This document shows positions 28,616 to 37,590 of a stretch of 64,000 bases of DNA, one piece after another. The notes beneath the pieces were generated by a model, which saw only the letters and a program-made list of their open reading frames with translations, was not told where the DNA came from and ran no database searches. Every line of letters begins with the position of its first letter. Position 1 is the stretch's first letter. Source of the DNA: Streptomyces sp. NBC_01445 (lineage in GTDB: Bacteria; Actinomycetota; Actinomycetes; Streptomycetales; Streptomycetaceae); the NCBI RefSeq assembly GCF_035918235.1, contig NZ_CP109485.1, forward strand, positions 9,641,001 through 9,705,000. Reading direction: 5' to 3'. The translations under genes were made by a program, and so were the position numbers.

Positions 28616-30499
28616 TCAGTGGTCGTCGCGGCCGACGATCGTCCACGGGCGCATCAGGTCGTCGTCTTCGTGCTCGAGGATGTGGCAGTGCTGGACGTAC
28701 GTCGCCGGCAGCTCGGTGCCGCTTCCCGGCAGCCCGGCGATCCTTTCCGTCGGCGGGTCGAATTCATTGCTGACGATTCTGGTCACTGTTTCCGGATAGG
28801 ACTTGAACGTGTCCTTGCGGGACAGTGCTTCATCCGGGTCCGGCGGAATCGGCGGACCGGTGAGATAGTTCGCCAACACCGGCTTGTCCTCCGGTTTGCG
28901 GCCACCGTCGATCCACCTTTCGTATTGGTCCTGGTAGCCGGCCGCGTCGATCGGCTGCCTGTTCAACACCTGGAAGTTGACGAGGTGGACATGCATCGGG
29001 TGGCCGTCGTGGTTGGGATTGACGTACTCCCAGATCTCGGTCGAGCCCGCCTTGATGAAGTCCTCGGACGGCTCCATGAACGGCACCGCGTTGAACGTCA
29101 TGGTGCCGAATAGCTGGTGCTGGTAGAGGACCCATTCCCGCCGGCGAGTATGCGCCGTCACCTCGATGGGTGCGGCCTTCGGCAGCTCGAGCTCCATGGG
29201 CGGCGTTGTCCTGTCTCCGCCTCCGGACAACGGTTTGGTGATGCGGAATTCCATGATTTCCGAGATTTCCGGTCCGTCGCCGCCGGGGAAGTGCACGGGC
29301 GCGTTGTAGTTCGTCAGCGTGACCTTCGTGCCCATGGGCAATTTGCTGAAGTCGACGATCAGGTCGTACCGCTCGGCCGGCGAGATCAGGAAGTTCAGCA
29401 TGCGCAACGGGGTGCGGAGACCGCCGTCGGTGCCGATCAGCCAGAACGGCAGGACGGGCTGAGGCAGTACGTCCTCGGGAACGTCGAACCTCAGCCGCCA
29501 GAAGCGCTCGTTCGAAGCGTTGAGAACGCGCAGCCGGTAGCGTCGTCGCTCGACCTCCAGGAAGGGGTATGCCTTCCCGTTGACGACCGGGGTGTCCTCG
29601 CCCTGCTGCAAGGTCATGGTGTAGGCGAGCGAGCCGTCCGGGTGGAAGGTCCGGTCCTGCAGGATGAGGGGGACCTCGAATTCGCCTTGCGGCAGTCCGA
29701 GCCGATCGTCGGCGGGGTCATGGATGAAGTAGAGACCGGCAAGGCCCGCGTAGACGTTGACGCTGGTCATCCCCATGCCGTGGTCGTGATACCAGAGCAT
29801 GCACGAACGGTCGTGGTTGGTGTAGCCGCAGATCGCCTCGTTGGGTGCGACCCGCTTCGGGTCCAGGGTGGTGTAGGACTCGGCGTGGATGCCGTCCGGG
29901 CTGAACGACTGGAGCGGCAGGCCGTCGGACTGCGGCGCCGTGAAACCGCCGTGCTGGTGTACGACGTTCCACACGTTGACATTCTCGGGGAACGGCTGCA
30001 TCGGCTTGTAGGGGGGCGGAGGGGTCGGGGTGAGCTGGGGGTCCCCCGAGCGAATCTTGTCGATCACGAACTGGAACAGGTGGGTGGTCGGCAGGTGGTT
30101 GCGCCACTTGACGAGCGTCGGGTGGTCCCTGGTCACGTTGAGGGTCGGCCCCAGGTAGCCCATGCCGATCGGCTTGCGGGGGTCGTGCGGGTTCGCGGCC
30201 CAGTAGCCCCACACCTTGGCCCGCCCGAGATCCCGGTGGAAGCGCCACCGGCCCGGCCGCATCGTGATGTCGTAGAAGTCGGCGCCCGGATAGACGGAAG
30301 GATCCGAGATGGCTGCCCTCGGGATGGGCAGCGGGTCAACGTACTTCTCCAGCTTCGGGGTGTGCGGAATCGACGGGTCCCCAGCCGCCGACCCGTGACC
30401 GTGACCGTCCGCTGCAGACGCTTGCGCTCCCGCCCCCCGTGGGAGCATGGCCGCACCACCCATGGCACCGGCCATGAGGAATCTCCGTCGCCCAACCAT
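28616..30499 (-). CDS. multicopper oxidase, Tat-exported (CotA / phenoxazinone-synthase-like)
   Basis: From ATG 30499 the 627-residue protein starts with a twin-arginine signal (GRRRFLMAGAMGGAAML). All four copper-ligand blocks are visible: HQHGG, WYHDHGMG, HPMHVHLVNFQ and HCHILEHED. The three-cupredoxin layout and length fit the CotA/bilirubin oxidase/phenoxazinone synthase group, which oxidises phenols or metal ions with O2. It is exported folded with copper. No copper chaperone lies next to it. Confidence 0.9.
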   Translation of the reverse strand: MVGRRRFLMAGAMGGAAMLPRGAGAQASAADGHGHGSAAGDPSIPHTPKLEKYVDPLPIPRAAISDPSVYPGADFYDITMRPGRWRFHRDLGRAKVWGYWAANPHDPRKPIGMGYLGPTLNVTRDHPTLVKWRNHLPTTHLFQFVIDKIRSGDPQLTPTPPPPYKPMQPFPENVNVWNVVHQHGGFTAPQSDGLPLQSFSPDGIHAESYTTLDPKRVAPNEAICGYTNHDRSCMLWYHDHGMGMTSVNVYAGLAGLYFIHDPADDRLGLPQGEFEVPLILQDRTFHPDGSLAYTMTLQQGEDTPVVNGKAYPFLEVERRRYRLRVLNASNERFWRLRFDVPEDVLPQPVLPFWLIGTDGGLRTPLRMLNFLISPAERYDLIVDFSKLPMGTKVTLTNYNAPVHFPGGDGPEISEIMEFRITKPLSGGGDRTTPPMELELPKAAPIEVTAHTRRREWVLYQHQLFGTMTFNAVPFMEPSEDFIKAGSTEIWEYVNPNHDGHPMHVHLVNFQVLNRQPIDAAGYQDQYERWIDGGRKPEDKPVLANYLTGPPIPPDPDEALSRKDTFKSYPETVTRIVSNEFDPPTERIAGLPGSGTELPATYVQHCHILEHEDDDLMRPWTIVGRDDH

Positions 30500-30879
30500 C
30501 GTCGTCAGCCTTTCGTCGCCTCGCGTGACGATGAATAGATACAGGGCTGGTTCGGAACGTTGCCAGAGCGCGTCGGTCCGGGCTGAGAATGCCACTCATT
30601 GAGCCGATCTCAGCAGGAATTCGGAAGGTATCGGGATTGGAATCGAATGATTACCGCCACCCTGAGCTCGTGTGCTGAGCACTCTGCTGATGCGTCATAT
30701 TCGGCTGTGGGGCGGGCTGTTGGTCCGATTCGTCGCCGATTTCCTCTGCCTCAGTTGCCCACGTTGTGACCCATTCGATGCTGCTGCCCTTTCGGGATAC
30801 CGGCGGAACGCGATACCTCGGGCATGCCGGCGTCCATGTGTCCGTGCCGGGAGCCTGCCGCGGAGATGAGTGCTCAGCG

Positions 30880-31330
30880 CCGACAGCCTCCGGCTGCTCG
30901 ACCGCGAGATGCCCGATGGCGCATGCCTCCAGGGTGGCATCGGCGATCCCGTCCGCGAGCTCCCGCGCGTGGTCGAGAGGGGTGGCGGTGTCGAGGGAGC
31001 AGCCGACGACGAGAGTGGGGGCGGTGATGCGGGCCAGGCCGGATCGCAGGTGGTAGACGGCGAATGCGTCGCAGCAGGCCGCGTAGCCGACCGGATCGCT
31101 TTCGGCGAGGTCCCGCAACAGAGCCCGCCCGAGAGGGGTTTCGGCGGTCTTCGGATAGCCGAACCAGCGGCCCGGGCCGGTCTCCACCACGGGCCCGCCC
31201 CGTCGCGCCGCACCAGAGCGGCACGCTCCTGCCAAGGCCCCGATGGCCCGAAGTGGGCGGAGGCGCAGACCAGCCCCAGCGAGGCGACACGTTCCGGGTG
31301 CCCCGGAAGGTCCCAGCGGAGGAGCGGTGC
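30880..31330 (-). pseudogene. 3-oxoadipate enol-lactonase-like hydrolase (pcaD), decayed
   Basis: One minus frame reads HPERVASLGLVCASAHFG and PWQERAALVRRDG. Another reads GRWFGYPKT, LLRDLAESDPVGYAACCDAFAVYHLRS and APTLVVGCSLDTATPLDHARELADGI. Together these are the middle and C-terminal parts of a PcaD-type enol-lactone hydrolase, split by a frameshift near 31195. The N-terminal part with the nucleophile elbow is not recognisable. It sits beside genes of the same beta-ketoadipate end pathway. Confidence 0.7.
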
Positions 31331-31562
31331 GACTGCACGAGAGTGGCCAGTTGTGGACTCCACACAGACCATGCTGGGTCGACGACTGCCGTGGGCGGCA
31401 ATGGAGTTCATCGGATTGCTGGTGTAGCTCTTGGGCCCACCGAAGCCGAGGGACGAGCTCGGGTTGGCATCCAGGACATCCGGTGGAATGTTCTCTGCCG
31501 ACGCTGAGAAGTCTGCCACCGTGTGTACGCAGCAACGCCGAACGAGCAGGAGGGGCCGCTCC

Positions 31563-32516
31563 ATGTCCGCGCCGCAGAACGCAGCACATCCCGCAGGACT
31601 TCCGCCAGCCCGACCCGATGGCCGGTCCGAGAAGCGCGGCGCGCCGCCGGAGCAACAGCGCCAGGTGGAAGCGGAGTTGGTGCAAACAGTCCTGGCCTCG
31701 TTCCGTGACACCCCGGACCCGCGCCTCAAGGAGCTGATGCAGGCACTGGTCAGGCACCTGCACGGGTTCATCCGTGAGGTACGTCTGACCGAGGCGGAGT
31801 GGCAGCAGGCCGTCGACTTCCTCACCGCGGCCGGGCACATCACCACTGACCGGCGTCAGGAGTTCGTGCTCCTGTCAGACGTGCTCGGGGCCTCCATGCA
31901 GACCATCAACGTCAATCATGACGCCGCCGGGCACGCAACCGAAGCGACAGTGGTCGGACCGTTCTTCGTGGACGGCTCCCCGGAGATTCCCATCGGCGGC
32001 GACCTGGCGGGGGGAGCCCGAGGAGAGCCCTGCTGGGTCGAGGGCACCGTCACCGACACCGACGGAAACCCGGTCGTCGGAGCCCGGCTCGACGTATGGG
32101 AAGCCGACGAGGACGGCCTCTACGACGTGCAGTACGGGCCGGAGCACACGGCGGGCCGGGGGCATCTCTTCACCGATGACCAGGGACGTTACGCGTTCTG
32201 GGGACTCACCCCCACCCCGTACCCGATCCCGCACGACGGGCCGGTCGGTGAACTCCTGGAGAAGACCGGACGCTCCCCGCTGCGCGCCTCCCATCTGCAC
32301 TTCAAGGCGACCGCCCCCGACCACCGCGCCGTGATCACTCACATCTTCGTCGAAGGCGACCAACTCCTCACGCAGGACGCTGTGTTCGGCGTCAAGGGCT
32401 CCCTCGTCAAGGGGTTCAACCGGCAGGCACCCGACACACCGGCCCCCGACGGCCGTACCCTCACCGACCTGAGCTGGACCCGCGTCCGCTTCGACATAGT
32501 GCTGCGGCGCGCGTGA
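31563..32516 (+). CDS. hydroxyquinol 1,2-dioxygenase (intradiol ring-cleavage)
   Basis: The ATG at 31563 follows AGGAGG at good spacing and gives 317 residues. The protein has the N-terminal dimerisation helices of the catechol/hydroxyquinol group and an intradiol beta-sandwich with the non-haem Fe(III) ligands in view: two tyrosines ([14 protein letters not shown]) and two histidines (SHLHFKA). Pairing with maleylacetate reductase points to hydroxyquinol rather than catechol as substrate, giving maleylacetate. It acts in the cytoplasm in resorcinol or hydroxyquinol breakdown. Confidence 0.88.
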   Translation: MSAPQNAAHPAGLPPARPDGRSEKRGAPPEQQRQVEAELVQTVLASFRDTPDPRLKELMQALVRHLHGFIREVRLTEAEWQQAVDFLTAAGHITTDRRQEFVLLSDVLGASMQTINVNHDAAGHATEATVVGPFFVDGSPEIPIGGDLAGGARGEPCWVEGTVTDTDGNPVVGARLDVWEADEDGLYDVQYGPEHTAGRGHLFTDDQGRYAFWGLTPTPYPIPHDGPVGELLEKTGRSPLRASHLHFKATAPDHRAVITHIFVEGDQLLTQDAVFGVKGSLVKGFNRQAPDTPAPDGRTLTDLSWTRVRFDIVLRRA

Positions 32517-32524
32517 CGCGACCG

Positions 32525-32572
32525 TCGGAGCAGGAATCGGAGCAGGAACCCGCGCAGGAATCGGAGCGAAAA
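32525..32572 (+). repeat. 12-bp tandem repeats at dioxygenase-reductase junction
   Basis: Four 12-bp units follow each other: TCGGAGCAGGAA twice, CCCGCGCAGGAA, then TCGGAGCGAAAA. If translated from the GTG at 32513 they encode SEQE-SEQE-PAQE-SERK. They end just before the AAGGAG that serves the reductase ATG at 32585. Confidence 0.85.
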
Positions 32573-32584
32573 GGAGAACGACCC

Positions 32585-33682
32585 ATGCGATTCGAGCACG
32601 AGACGCTGCCGCAGCGCGTCCACTTCGCCTCCGGCGACGCACGCGCGGCCGTGCGCACCGAGGTCGAACGGCTGGGCGGCGCCCGCGTGATGGTCATCGC
32701 GACGGTCCGCGAAGCCGAACGGGCCAAGTCCGTCACCGCCGACGTCCCGGTGGTCGTGCACCACGACGACGTGGCGATGCACGTCCCATTCGGCACGGCC
32801 GAACGGGCCCGGGTGGCAGCGGCTCGGCACGATGCGGACGTGCTGATCTGCGTCGGCGGTGGCTCTACGACCGGCCTGGCCAAGGCCGTCGCGCTCACGA
32901 CGGGGCTGCCGATCGTGGCCGTCCCGACCACGTACGCGGGGTCGGAGGCGACCAGCGTCTGGGGCCTCACCGAGGGTGGCCACAAGACGACCGGCGTGGA
33001 CGCCCGCGTCCTGCCGCGCGCGATCGTCTACGACGCGATGCTCACCCTCACTCTCCCCGTGCCGATGAGTGTCGCATCGGGCCTCAACGCCCTTGCCCAC
33101 TGCGTCGATTCGATGTGGGCACCACGCACCGACCCGGTCGACCAGGCAATGGCCGGTGAGGGCATCCGCGCGCTCGCTGCCGGACTGCCCGCAGTCGTCG
33201 CCGATCCCTCCGGCAGTGAGGGCCGCGAGCAGATGCTGTACGGGGCGTACCTGTCGGCGGTCGCATTCTCGTCGGCGGGGTCGGGCCTGCACCACAAGAT
33301 CTGCCATGTACTCGGCGGCCGCTACGACCTGCCGCACGCCCAGACGCACGCCGTCGTCCTGCCGTACGTGCTCGCCTTCAACGCTCCCGCCGCGCCGCAC
33401 GCCGAGCGCAGGATCGCGGAGGCGTTCGGCACGGGATCGGCGCTCGACGGACTGCAGCGGCTGCGCCGGGCGGTGGACGCGCCGACCGCGCTACTTGACT
33501 ACGGCCTCGCCGAGCCGGACATCGACGACGCGGTGCCGGCGATCCTGGAGGCGGCCCCGGCGAACAATCCGCGTCCGGTCACGGCCGACGGCGTACGAGG
33601 GTTGCTGCGGGCGGCGTGGGAGGGCGCGGATCCGGCGACGGGTGCGTGGACTTGGTCAGGACATACAGGCGCCCCTGAGTGA
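32585..33682 (+). CDS. maleylacetate reductase
   Basis: The protein (365 residues) is an iron-alcohol-dehydrogenase-fold enzyme with the maleylacetate reductase blocks CVGGGSTTGLAKAVALTTGLP, VPTTYAGSEATSVWGLT, SGLNALAHCVDSMWA and LHHKICHVLGG (metal or active-site histidines). I chose ATG 32585, which has AAAGGAG nine bases upstream. A GTG at 32513 overlaps the dioxygenase stop and would add a repetitive 24-residue leader. It reduces maleylacetate to 3-oxoadipate with NAD(P)H, the step after the dioxygenase. Confidence 0.9.
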   Translation: MRFEHETLPQRVHFASGDARAAVRTEVERLGGARVMVIATVREAERAKSVTADVPVVVHHDDVAMHVPFGTAERARVAAARHDADVLICVGGGSTTGLAKAVALTTGLPIVAVPTTYAGSEATSVWGLTEGGHKTTGVDARVLPRAIVYDAMLTLTLPVPMSVASGLNALAHCVDSMWAPRTDPVDQAMAGEGIRALAAGLPAVVADPSGSEGREQMLYGAYLSAVAFSSAGSGLHHKICHVLGGRYDLPHAQTHAVVLPYVLAFNAPAAPHAERRIAEAFGTGSALDGLQRLRRAVDAPTALLDYGLAEPDIDDAVPAILEAAPANNPRPVTADGVRGLLRAAWEGADPATGAWTWSGHTGAPE

Positions 33683-33810
33683 CCGTGAGTCTCCGGCCCC
33701 CGAATTGGGATGGGACACTTCGATCAAGAAATACCGTAATGAGCTAGTCTGTCCGCATTGTTGACTTGGTCGGTGGCTGGCAGAGCGCTGAGCGTGAGAG
33801 GCGGTCACCC

Positions 33811-34464
33811 ATGGTGATCCATGTCCTGGTCGCCGACGACAGCGAGATTGTCCGCCGGGGACTGGGCGACATTCTTTCCTCCGCAGACGACATCCACGTG
33901 GTGGACCAGGCATGGGACGGACGCAGTGCCGTCGACGCAGCGCGCCGCCTTCGCCCTGACGTGGCGCTTCTCGACATTCGGATGCCGGGCATGGACGGCA
34001 TCGCCGCCACCCGCGAGCTGCAGGCGCTCCCCGATCCGCCCCGGGTTCTCATCCTCACCATGTTCGCGGAAGACGAGTACGTGGATGAAGCGGTCAGCGC
34101 GGGAGCCAGCGGCTTTCTGCTCAAAGACACGCCCCCCGAAGAGTTGCTGCGGTCGGTGCGCCTCGTGGCCGCCGGTAAATCCACCCTCGATCCCTCGGTC
34201 ACGGGGCGCGTCATGGAGCAGCTCGCCCAGCACGCGATTCGGCTGACGACTGATGAACAGCAGGCCCTCGACTCGTTGACCGCCCGCGAGCGGGAGATCC
34301 TCGGCCTCATCGGACGAGGCATGACCAACGCGGGCATCGGCAAGGAACTCCACGCCAGCGAAGGGACCGTGAAGAACCAAGTGAGCCGCCTCCTGGCGAA
34401 GATCGGGGCGGACAACCGGGTCCAGGCGGCCCGCCTGGCGTACCGGGCGGGAATGGAACGCTGA
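33811..34464 (+). CDS. NarL/LuxR-family response regulator
   Basis: From ATG 33811 the 217-residue protein has a receiver domain (VLVADDSEIVRRGL with the acidic pair, VALLDIRMPGMDG with the phosphorylated Asp, LLKDTPPEELLRSV with the conserved Lys). A C-terminal LuxR HTH follows (LTAREREILGLIGRGMTNAGIGKELHASEGTVKNQVSRLLAKIG). The adjacent downstream histidine kinase is truncated, so this regulator is probably an orphan. Confidence 0.92.
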   Translation: MVIHVLVADDSEIVRRGLGDILSSADDIHVVDQAWDGRSAVDAARRLRPDVALLDIRMPGMDGIAATRELQALPDPPRVLILTMFAEDEYVDEAVSAGASGFLLKDTPPEELLRSVRLVAAGKSTLDPSVTGRVMEQLAQHAIRLTTDEQQALDSLTAREREILGLIGRGMTNAGIGKELHASEGTVKNQVSRLLAKIGADNRVQAARLAYRAGMER

Positions 34465-34505
34465 ACACCAGGTCCGGTCGGGCGGCGTGGAGGGAGAAAG
34501 GCCCC

Positions 34506-35348
34506 TTGCGCTGGATCGCGTGGAACGATGCGACGCCGTCGTCCCTGCGGCGTCTGGACGCGTCGGTGGCAGCGGCTGCCGCACTCGTAGGGTTCGGAAA
34601 CAGCTGGGTCAAGCCCTCGAACGGTCTCCTCACGGGGGCTCCCACCGTGACGGTCGCGGTGCTCTCCGGAGCCGTCGGACTCCTGCTGTGGTGGAGACGC
34701 ACGCGGACCGTCATGGTCGGGTGGCTCGTCGTACTCTGCCACCTCCTCCTCTTCACCCCCACGGCCTTGGCCGTCGCGCTGTACACGGTGGGATCCACGT
34801 ACCCGAACCGATGGAGGCTGCTCGCCTGGTTCGCCGTCCTGGGTTGCCTGTCGGACGCGGGCGCCCTGTGGCTCGGCGGAGCGTGGGACTTCCGGGGAGC
34901 CACGTACTCGCTGGCGCTGGTCGTCGGACCGCTGGTCGTCGGTTACGCCGTCGCCCTCCGCCGTGACCTGGCCACGGCCGCCCAGACCGAACTCGCCACG
35001 AGGGAGCGCGAGCACGTGCTGCTGGTCGAGCAGGCGCGGGTCAACGAACGGAGCCGGATTGCCCGGGACATGCACGACGTGGTGGCGCACCGGGTCGGGC
35101 ACATCGTGCTGCTGGCCGCCGCACTGCGGGTGGGCCCCGGGGTGGCGAACCCCAAGGTCGCGGACGACGCGGAACAGATCCGGCACGAGGGGCGTCGTGC
35201 CCTTGAGGAGCTGCGCGCGATTCTCGGAGTGCTCACGCCCGACCGTGCCGGTCGGCCCGCACCGCGCGCCCTACGAGTGGACGCCGGCGACCTCGACGAC
35301 CTGGTGCGCAGCCGAGCGCCCTCTCCAAGCGCGGGTGGACCTGCGTGA
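34506..35348 (+). CDS. NarL-type sensor histidine kinase, truncated (no ATPase domain)
   Basis: Starting at TTG 34506, behind a GAGGGAGAAAGG, the protein has four or five membrane segments and a HisKA_3 dimerisation domain with the phospho-acceptor histidine (ERSRIARDMHDVVAHRVGHIVLLAAALRVG). It then runs out at residue 280. The HATPase domain with its N and G boxes is missing. The frame is replaced near 35305 by an IS110-type transposase fragment on the opposite strand. It cannot autophosphorylate and is best seen as a disrupted gene. Confidence 0.8.
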   Translation: MRWIAWNDATPSSLRRLDASVAAAAALVGFGNSWVKPSNGLLTGAPTVTVAVLSGAVGLLLWWRRTRTVMVGWLVVLCHLLLFTPTALAVALYTVGSTYPNRWRLLAWFAVLGCLSDAGALWLGGAWDFRGATYSLALVVGPLVVGYAVALRRDLATAAQTELATREREHVLLVEQARVNERSRIARDMHDVVAHRVGHIVLLAAALRVGPGVANPKVADDAEQIRHEGRRALEELRAILGVLTPDRAGRPAPRALRVDAGDLDDLVRSRAPSPSAGGPA

Positions 35349-35500
35349 ACAGGCCGCGCAGCCGGTTGGAGAGCCGGTTGCCTCCGAGACGAGGTTGTCG
35401 TCGAAGCCGACGAGCATCTCCAGCTCGGCGATGGTCTCGCCGTTGAGTTCGAGCGAGTTCGCCTTGTTCTGCGATCCCAGCTTCGAGTTCAACTGCGCGC
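35305..35500 (-). mobile_element. IS110-family transposase remnant
   Basis: The minus strand carries ELEMLVGFDDNLVSEAT in one frame and NRLRGLFTQVHPRLERALG in the next, which together match the middle part of IS110-type transposases (LVGFDDDLA-EATR--NRLRGLLTQIHP-LER-LG). A frameshift separates them and both ends are gone. It lies exactly where the histidine kinase gene is cut. Confidence 0.65.
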
Positions 35501-36316
35501 GAACTCAAGGAGGTCGGCGTTGAACTGTTCGGCGAACTTGGGCACCATCGCGAGACCGTGCGGGGCGCCGGGGTAGACCTTGTAGATCGAGTCCTTGACG
35601 AGCTTCGAGCTCTTGTCGCCGGAGGCCACGATGGGCACGATCTGGTCGTCGTCGCCGTGCACGATCAGCGTGGGCACGTCGATCTTCTTGAGGTCCTCGG
35701 TGGTGTCCGTCTCGGAGAACGCCTTGACGCAGTCGTAGGCGGCTTTGATCCCGACGGTCATGCCCCAAAGCCAGAACTCGTCGCGGGTGCCTTGCGTGAC
35801 GGTCGAGTCGTCGCGGTTGGCTCCGTAGAACGAGCCGCTGAGGTCTTGGTAGAACTGAGAGCGATCCGTCTTCACACCCTCGCGGATTCCGTCGAAGAGC
35901 TCGAGAGGCTGGCCCTCGGGGTTGGCGTCCGTCTTGAGCATGAGCGGGGGGATCGCTCCGACCAGGACGGCCTTGGCGACGCGGCCGGTGCCGTGCCGGC
36001 CGATGTAGCGGGTGACCTCGCCGCCGCCGGTGGAGTGGCCGACCAGGATGACGTCGTGGAGGTCCTCGGCCTCGATGACCGCGGCCAGGTCGTCGGCGTA
36101 CGTGTCGAGGTCGTTGCCCTCCCAGGGCTGGCCGGAGCGTCCGCCACCGCGCCGGTCGTGGGCGATGGCACGGAAGCCGTTGTCCGCCATCACCTTCATC
36201 TGGGGATCCCAGGCATCGGCGTTCAGCGGCCAGCCGTGGGAGAAGACAACGGGCTGGCCCGATCCCCAGTCCTTGTAGAAGATCTGCGTGCCGTCCTTGG
36301 CAGTGGCGAAGGGCAT
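35489..36316 (-). CDS. alpha/beta hydrolase, non-haem chloroperoxidase type
   Basis: The 275-residue protein has the perhydrolase/chloroperoxidase pattern: [34 protein letters not shown], the nucleophile elbow [17 protein letters not shown] (acid) and GAPHGLAMV (histidine). There is no signal peptide, so it is cytoplasmic. Such enzymes act as esterases or perhydrolases; halogenation is a side activity. It stands alone between two decayed regions. Confidence 0.9.
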   Translation of the reverse strand: MPFATAKDGTQIFYKDWGSGQPVVFSHGWPLNADAWDPQMKVMADNGFRAIAHDRRGGGRSGQPWEGNDLDTYADDLAAVIEAEDLHDVILVGHSTGGGEVTRYIGRHGTGRVAKAVLVGAIPPLMLKTDANPEGQPLELFDGIREGVKTDRSQFYQDLSGSFYGANRDDSTVTQGTRDEFWLWGMTVGIKAAYDCVKAFSETDTTEDLKKIDVPTLIVHGDDDQIVPIVASGDKSSKLVKDSIYKVYPGAPHGLAMVPKFAEQFNADLLEFARS

Positions 36317-36818
36317 GTGTGTTCCTCTCGAAACTCGTCCAGAACTCCACGGGTCACGCGAGCTCAGTGCCCGAGCCGGGCTTTTTGCAACGCCACGAAC
36401 CAGCTTCGGACGTACACGGGGGCCAACGGAGAGGGTGGCGGCGAAAAGACCGGAATGGGCATTTTGTCGACGTCACTCTAGCTGAGGGGCACCATTTCGG
36501 CGCGTCGAGAAATCCTCATCGAGAAGGTGGTGTCGATGGCCGGCGTGAAAGCGCCGCCCTCGAGCCGGGTGCAGGTGAACTCGACTGCACCTGCGCGCCG
36601 TTGAGGGGAGCTCGTGACGGGAAAGAGACGGGAAACTCGGTCCTCCACCGAATGGCATCACGTGGGCTCTTGCGGCCGGGGACCAGAATCAGAGTCTGCG
36701 GCCATTCAGTGCGTCGCGACGATGGCATGCACCCCAAATGCGATGATTTGCCCCAGTCAAGGCTGGTCGTAGTGTTTGGAGCGCCGACCCGTTCGCGCAT
36801 CGCAAGGGGCCCTCTTGC

Positions 36819-37104
36819 GGTTACCGTCAGTGACGTCTTCTCTGGAATTCTTCGTCATCATGGAGTGAAGGCAGTGTTCGGAATCCGGGATCGAATGAAC
36901 TCTCCTTCCGTACAGGGCGCCCGGACGACATCCCGTACTACCTGGTTCTCCAGGAGGGCGCCGCGATCGACATCGCCGACGGCTTCGCCCAGGCATCGGA
37001 CACCATCGGATTGGAACCGGCAATGCGATGGGCTGCATGACCAACACGGCCAGCTGTCACACGCCGATGGTGATCACGGCTGGTCAGCAGGCGCGGCGCT
37101 ATGT
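36819..37104 (+). pseudogene. benzoylformate decarboxylase-like TPP enzyme, N-terminal remnant in three frames
   Basis: The plus strand reads DVFSGILRHHGVKAVFG in one frame, PDDIPYYLVLQEGAAIDIADGFAQAS in the next and [29 protein letters not shown] in the third. In order these match the N-terminal TPP-binding domain of benzoylformate decarboxylase-type enzymes (VFGNPGSNELP, LQE-----IADGYAQAS, GNAMG, H-P-V-TAGQQ). At least two frameshifts and loss of everything downstream make it a pseudogene. Its last codons run into the DUF1348 gene. Confidence 0.75.
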
Positions 37105-37529
37105 GCATGGCGGAGGATGGATGGAACAGCCGGGACCCGCACAAGGTGTCCTTGGCGTATGCAGAGGACTCGCGTTGGCGAAATCGCAGCGAGTTTGTCA
37201 CGGGACGCGAGGAGATTGTCGAGTTTCTGACCCGTAAGTGGGAAAAGGAGCTCGAGTATCGGCTCATCAAGGAGCTCTGGGCATTCGGTGGCGATCGCAT
37301 CGCGGTGCGGTTCGCTTATGAATCACGTGACACCGATGGAAACTGGTTCCGATCCTACGGAAATGAGAACTGGGAGTTCAATCCGGACGGGCTCATGGCC
37401 GTGCGGCATGCCTCGATCAACGATGTACCCATTACGGAGGCCGACCGCAAATATCTCTGGCCGCTCGGGCGACGACCCGATGGACATCCCGGACTCAGTG
37501 AGCTGGGGCTGTCAACTACCCGGTCGTGA
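37101..37529 (+). CDS. DUF1348 (SnoaL/NTF2-like) protein, N-terminally truncated
   Basis: The frame encodes the DUF1348 core almost whole: [53 protein letters not shown] and [18 protein letters not shown], ending [15 protein letters not shown]. The usual first 15-20 residues are missing; the gene begins at the junction with the TPP-enzyme remnant, and ATG 37101 may be fortuitous. The last five codons (STTRS) come from the end of the tnpB element. Family function is unknown. Confidence 0.75.
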   Translation: MCMAEDGWNSRDPHKVSLAYAEDSRWRNRSEFVTGREEIVEFLTRKWEKELEYRLIKELWAFGGDRIAVRFAYESRDTDGNWFRSYGNENWEFNPDGLMAVRHASINDVPITEADRKYLWPLGRRPDGHPGLSELGLSTTRS

Positions 37530-37539
37530 AACGACCGGG
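37519..37539. repeat. RE hairpin of tnpB element
   Basis: CCCGGTCGT-GAA-ACGACCGGG is a perfect 9-bp stem with a 3-base loop, about 50 bp past the tnpB stop. It is equivalent to the hairpin of the first element and would lie near the 3' end of the omega RNA. Confidence 0.75.
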
Positions 37540-37590
37540 CTTGCTGCTCGAGTCATCACTGGCTGTGATGGGGTCGGCTGCGTCCAGTTC

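Noticed and set aside
29117..30538. Plus-strand open frame of 473 codons opposite the multicopper oxidase
   Set aside because: Shadow frame; all four copper motifs read on the minus strand.
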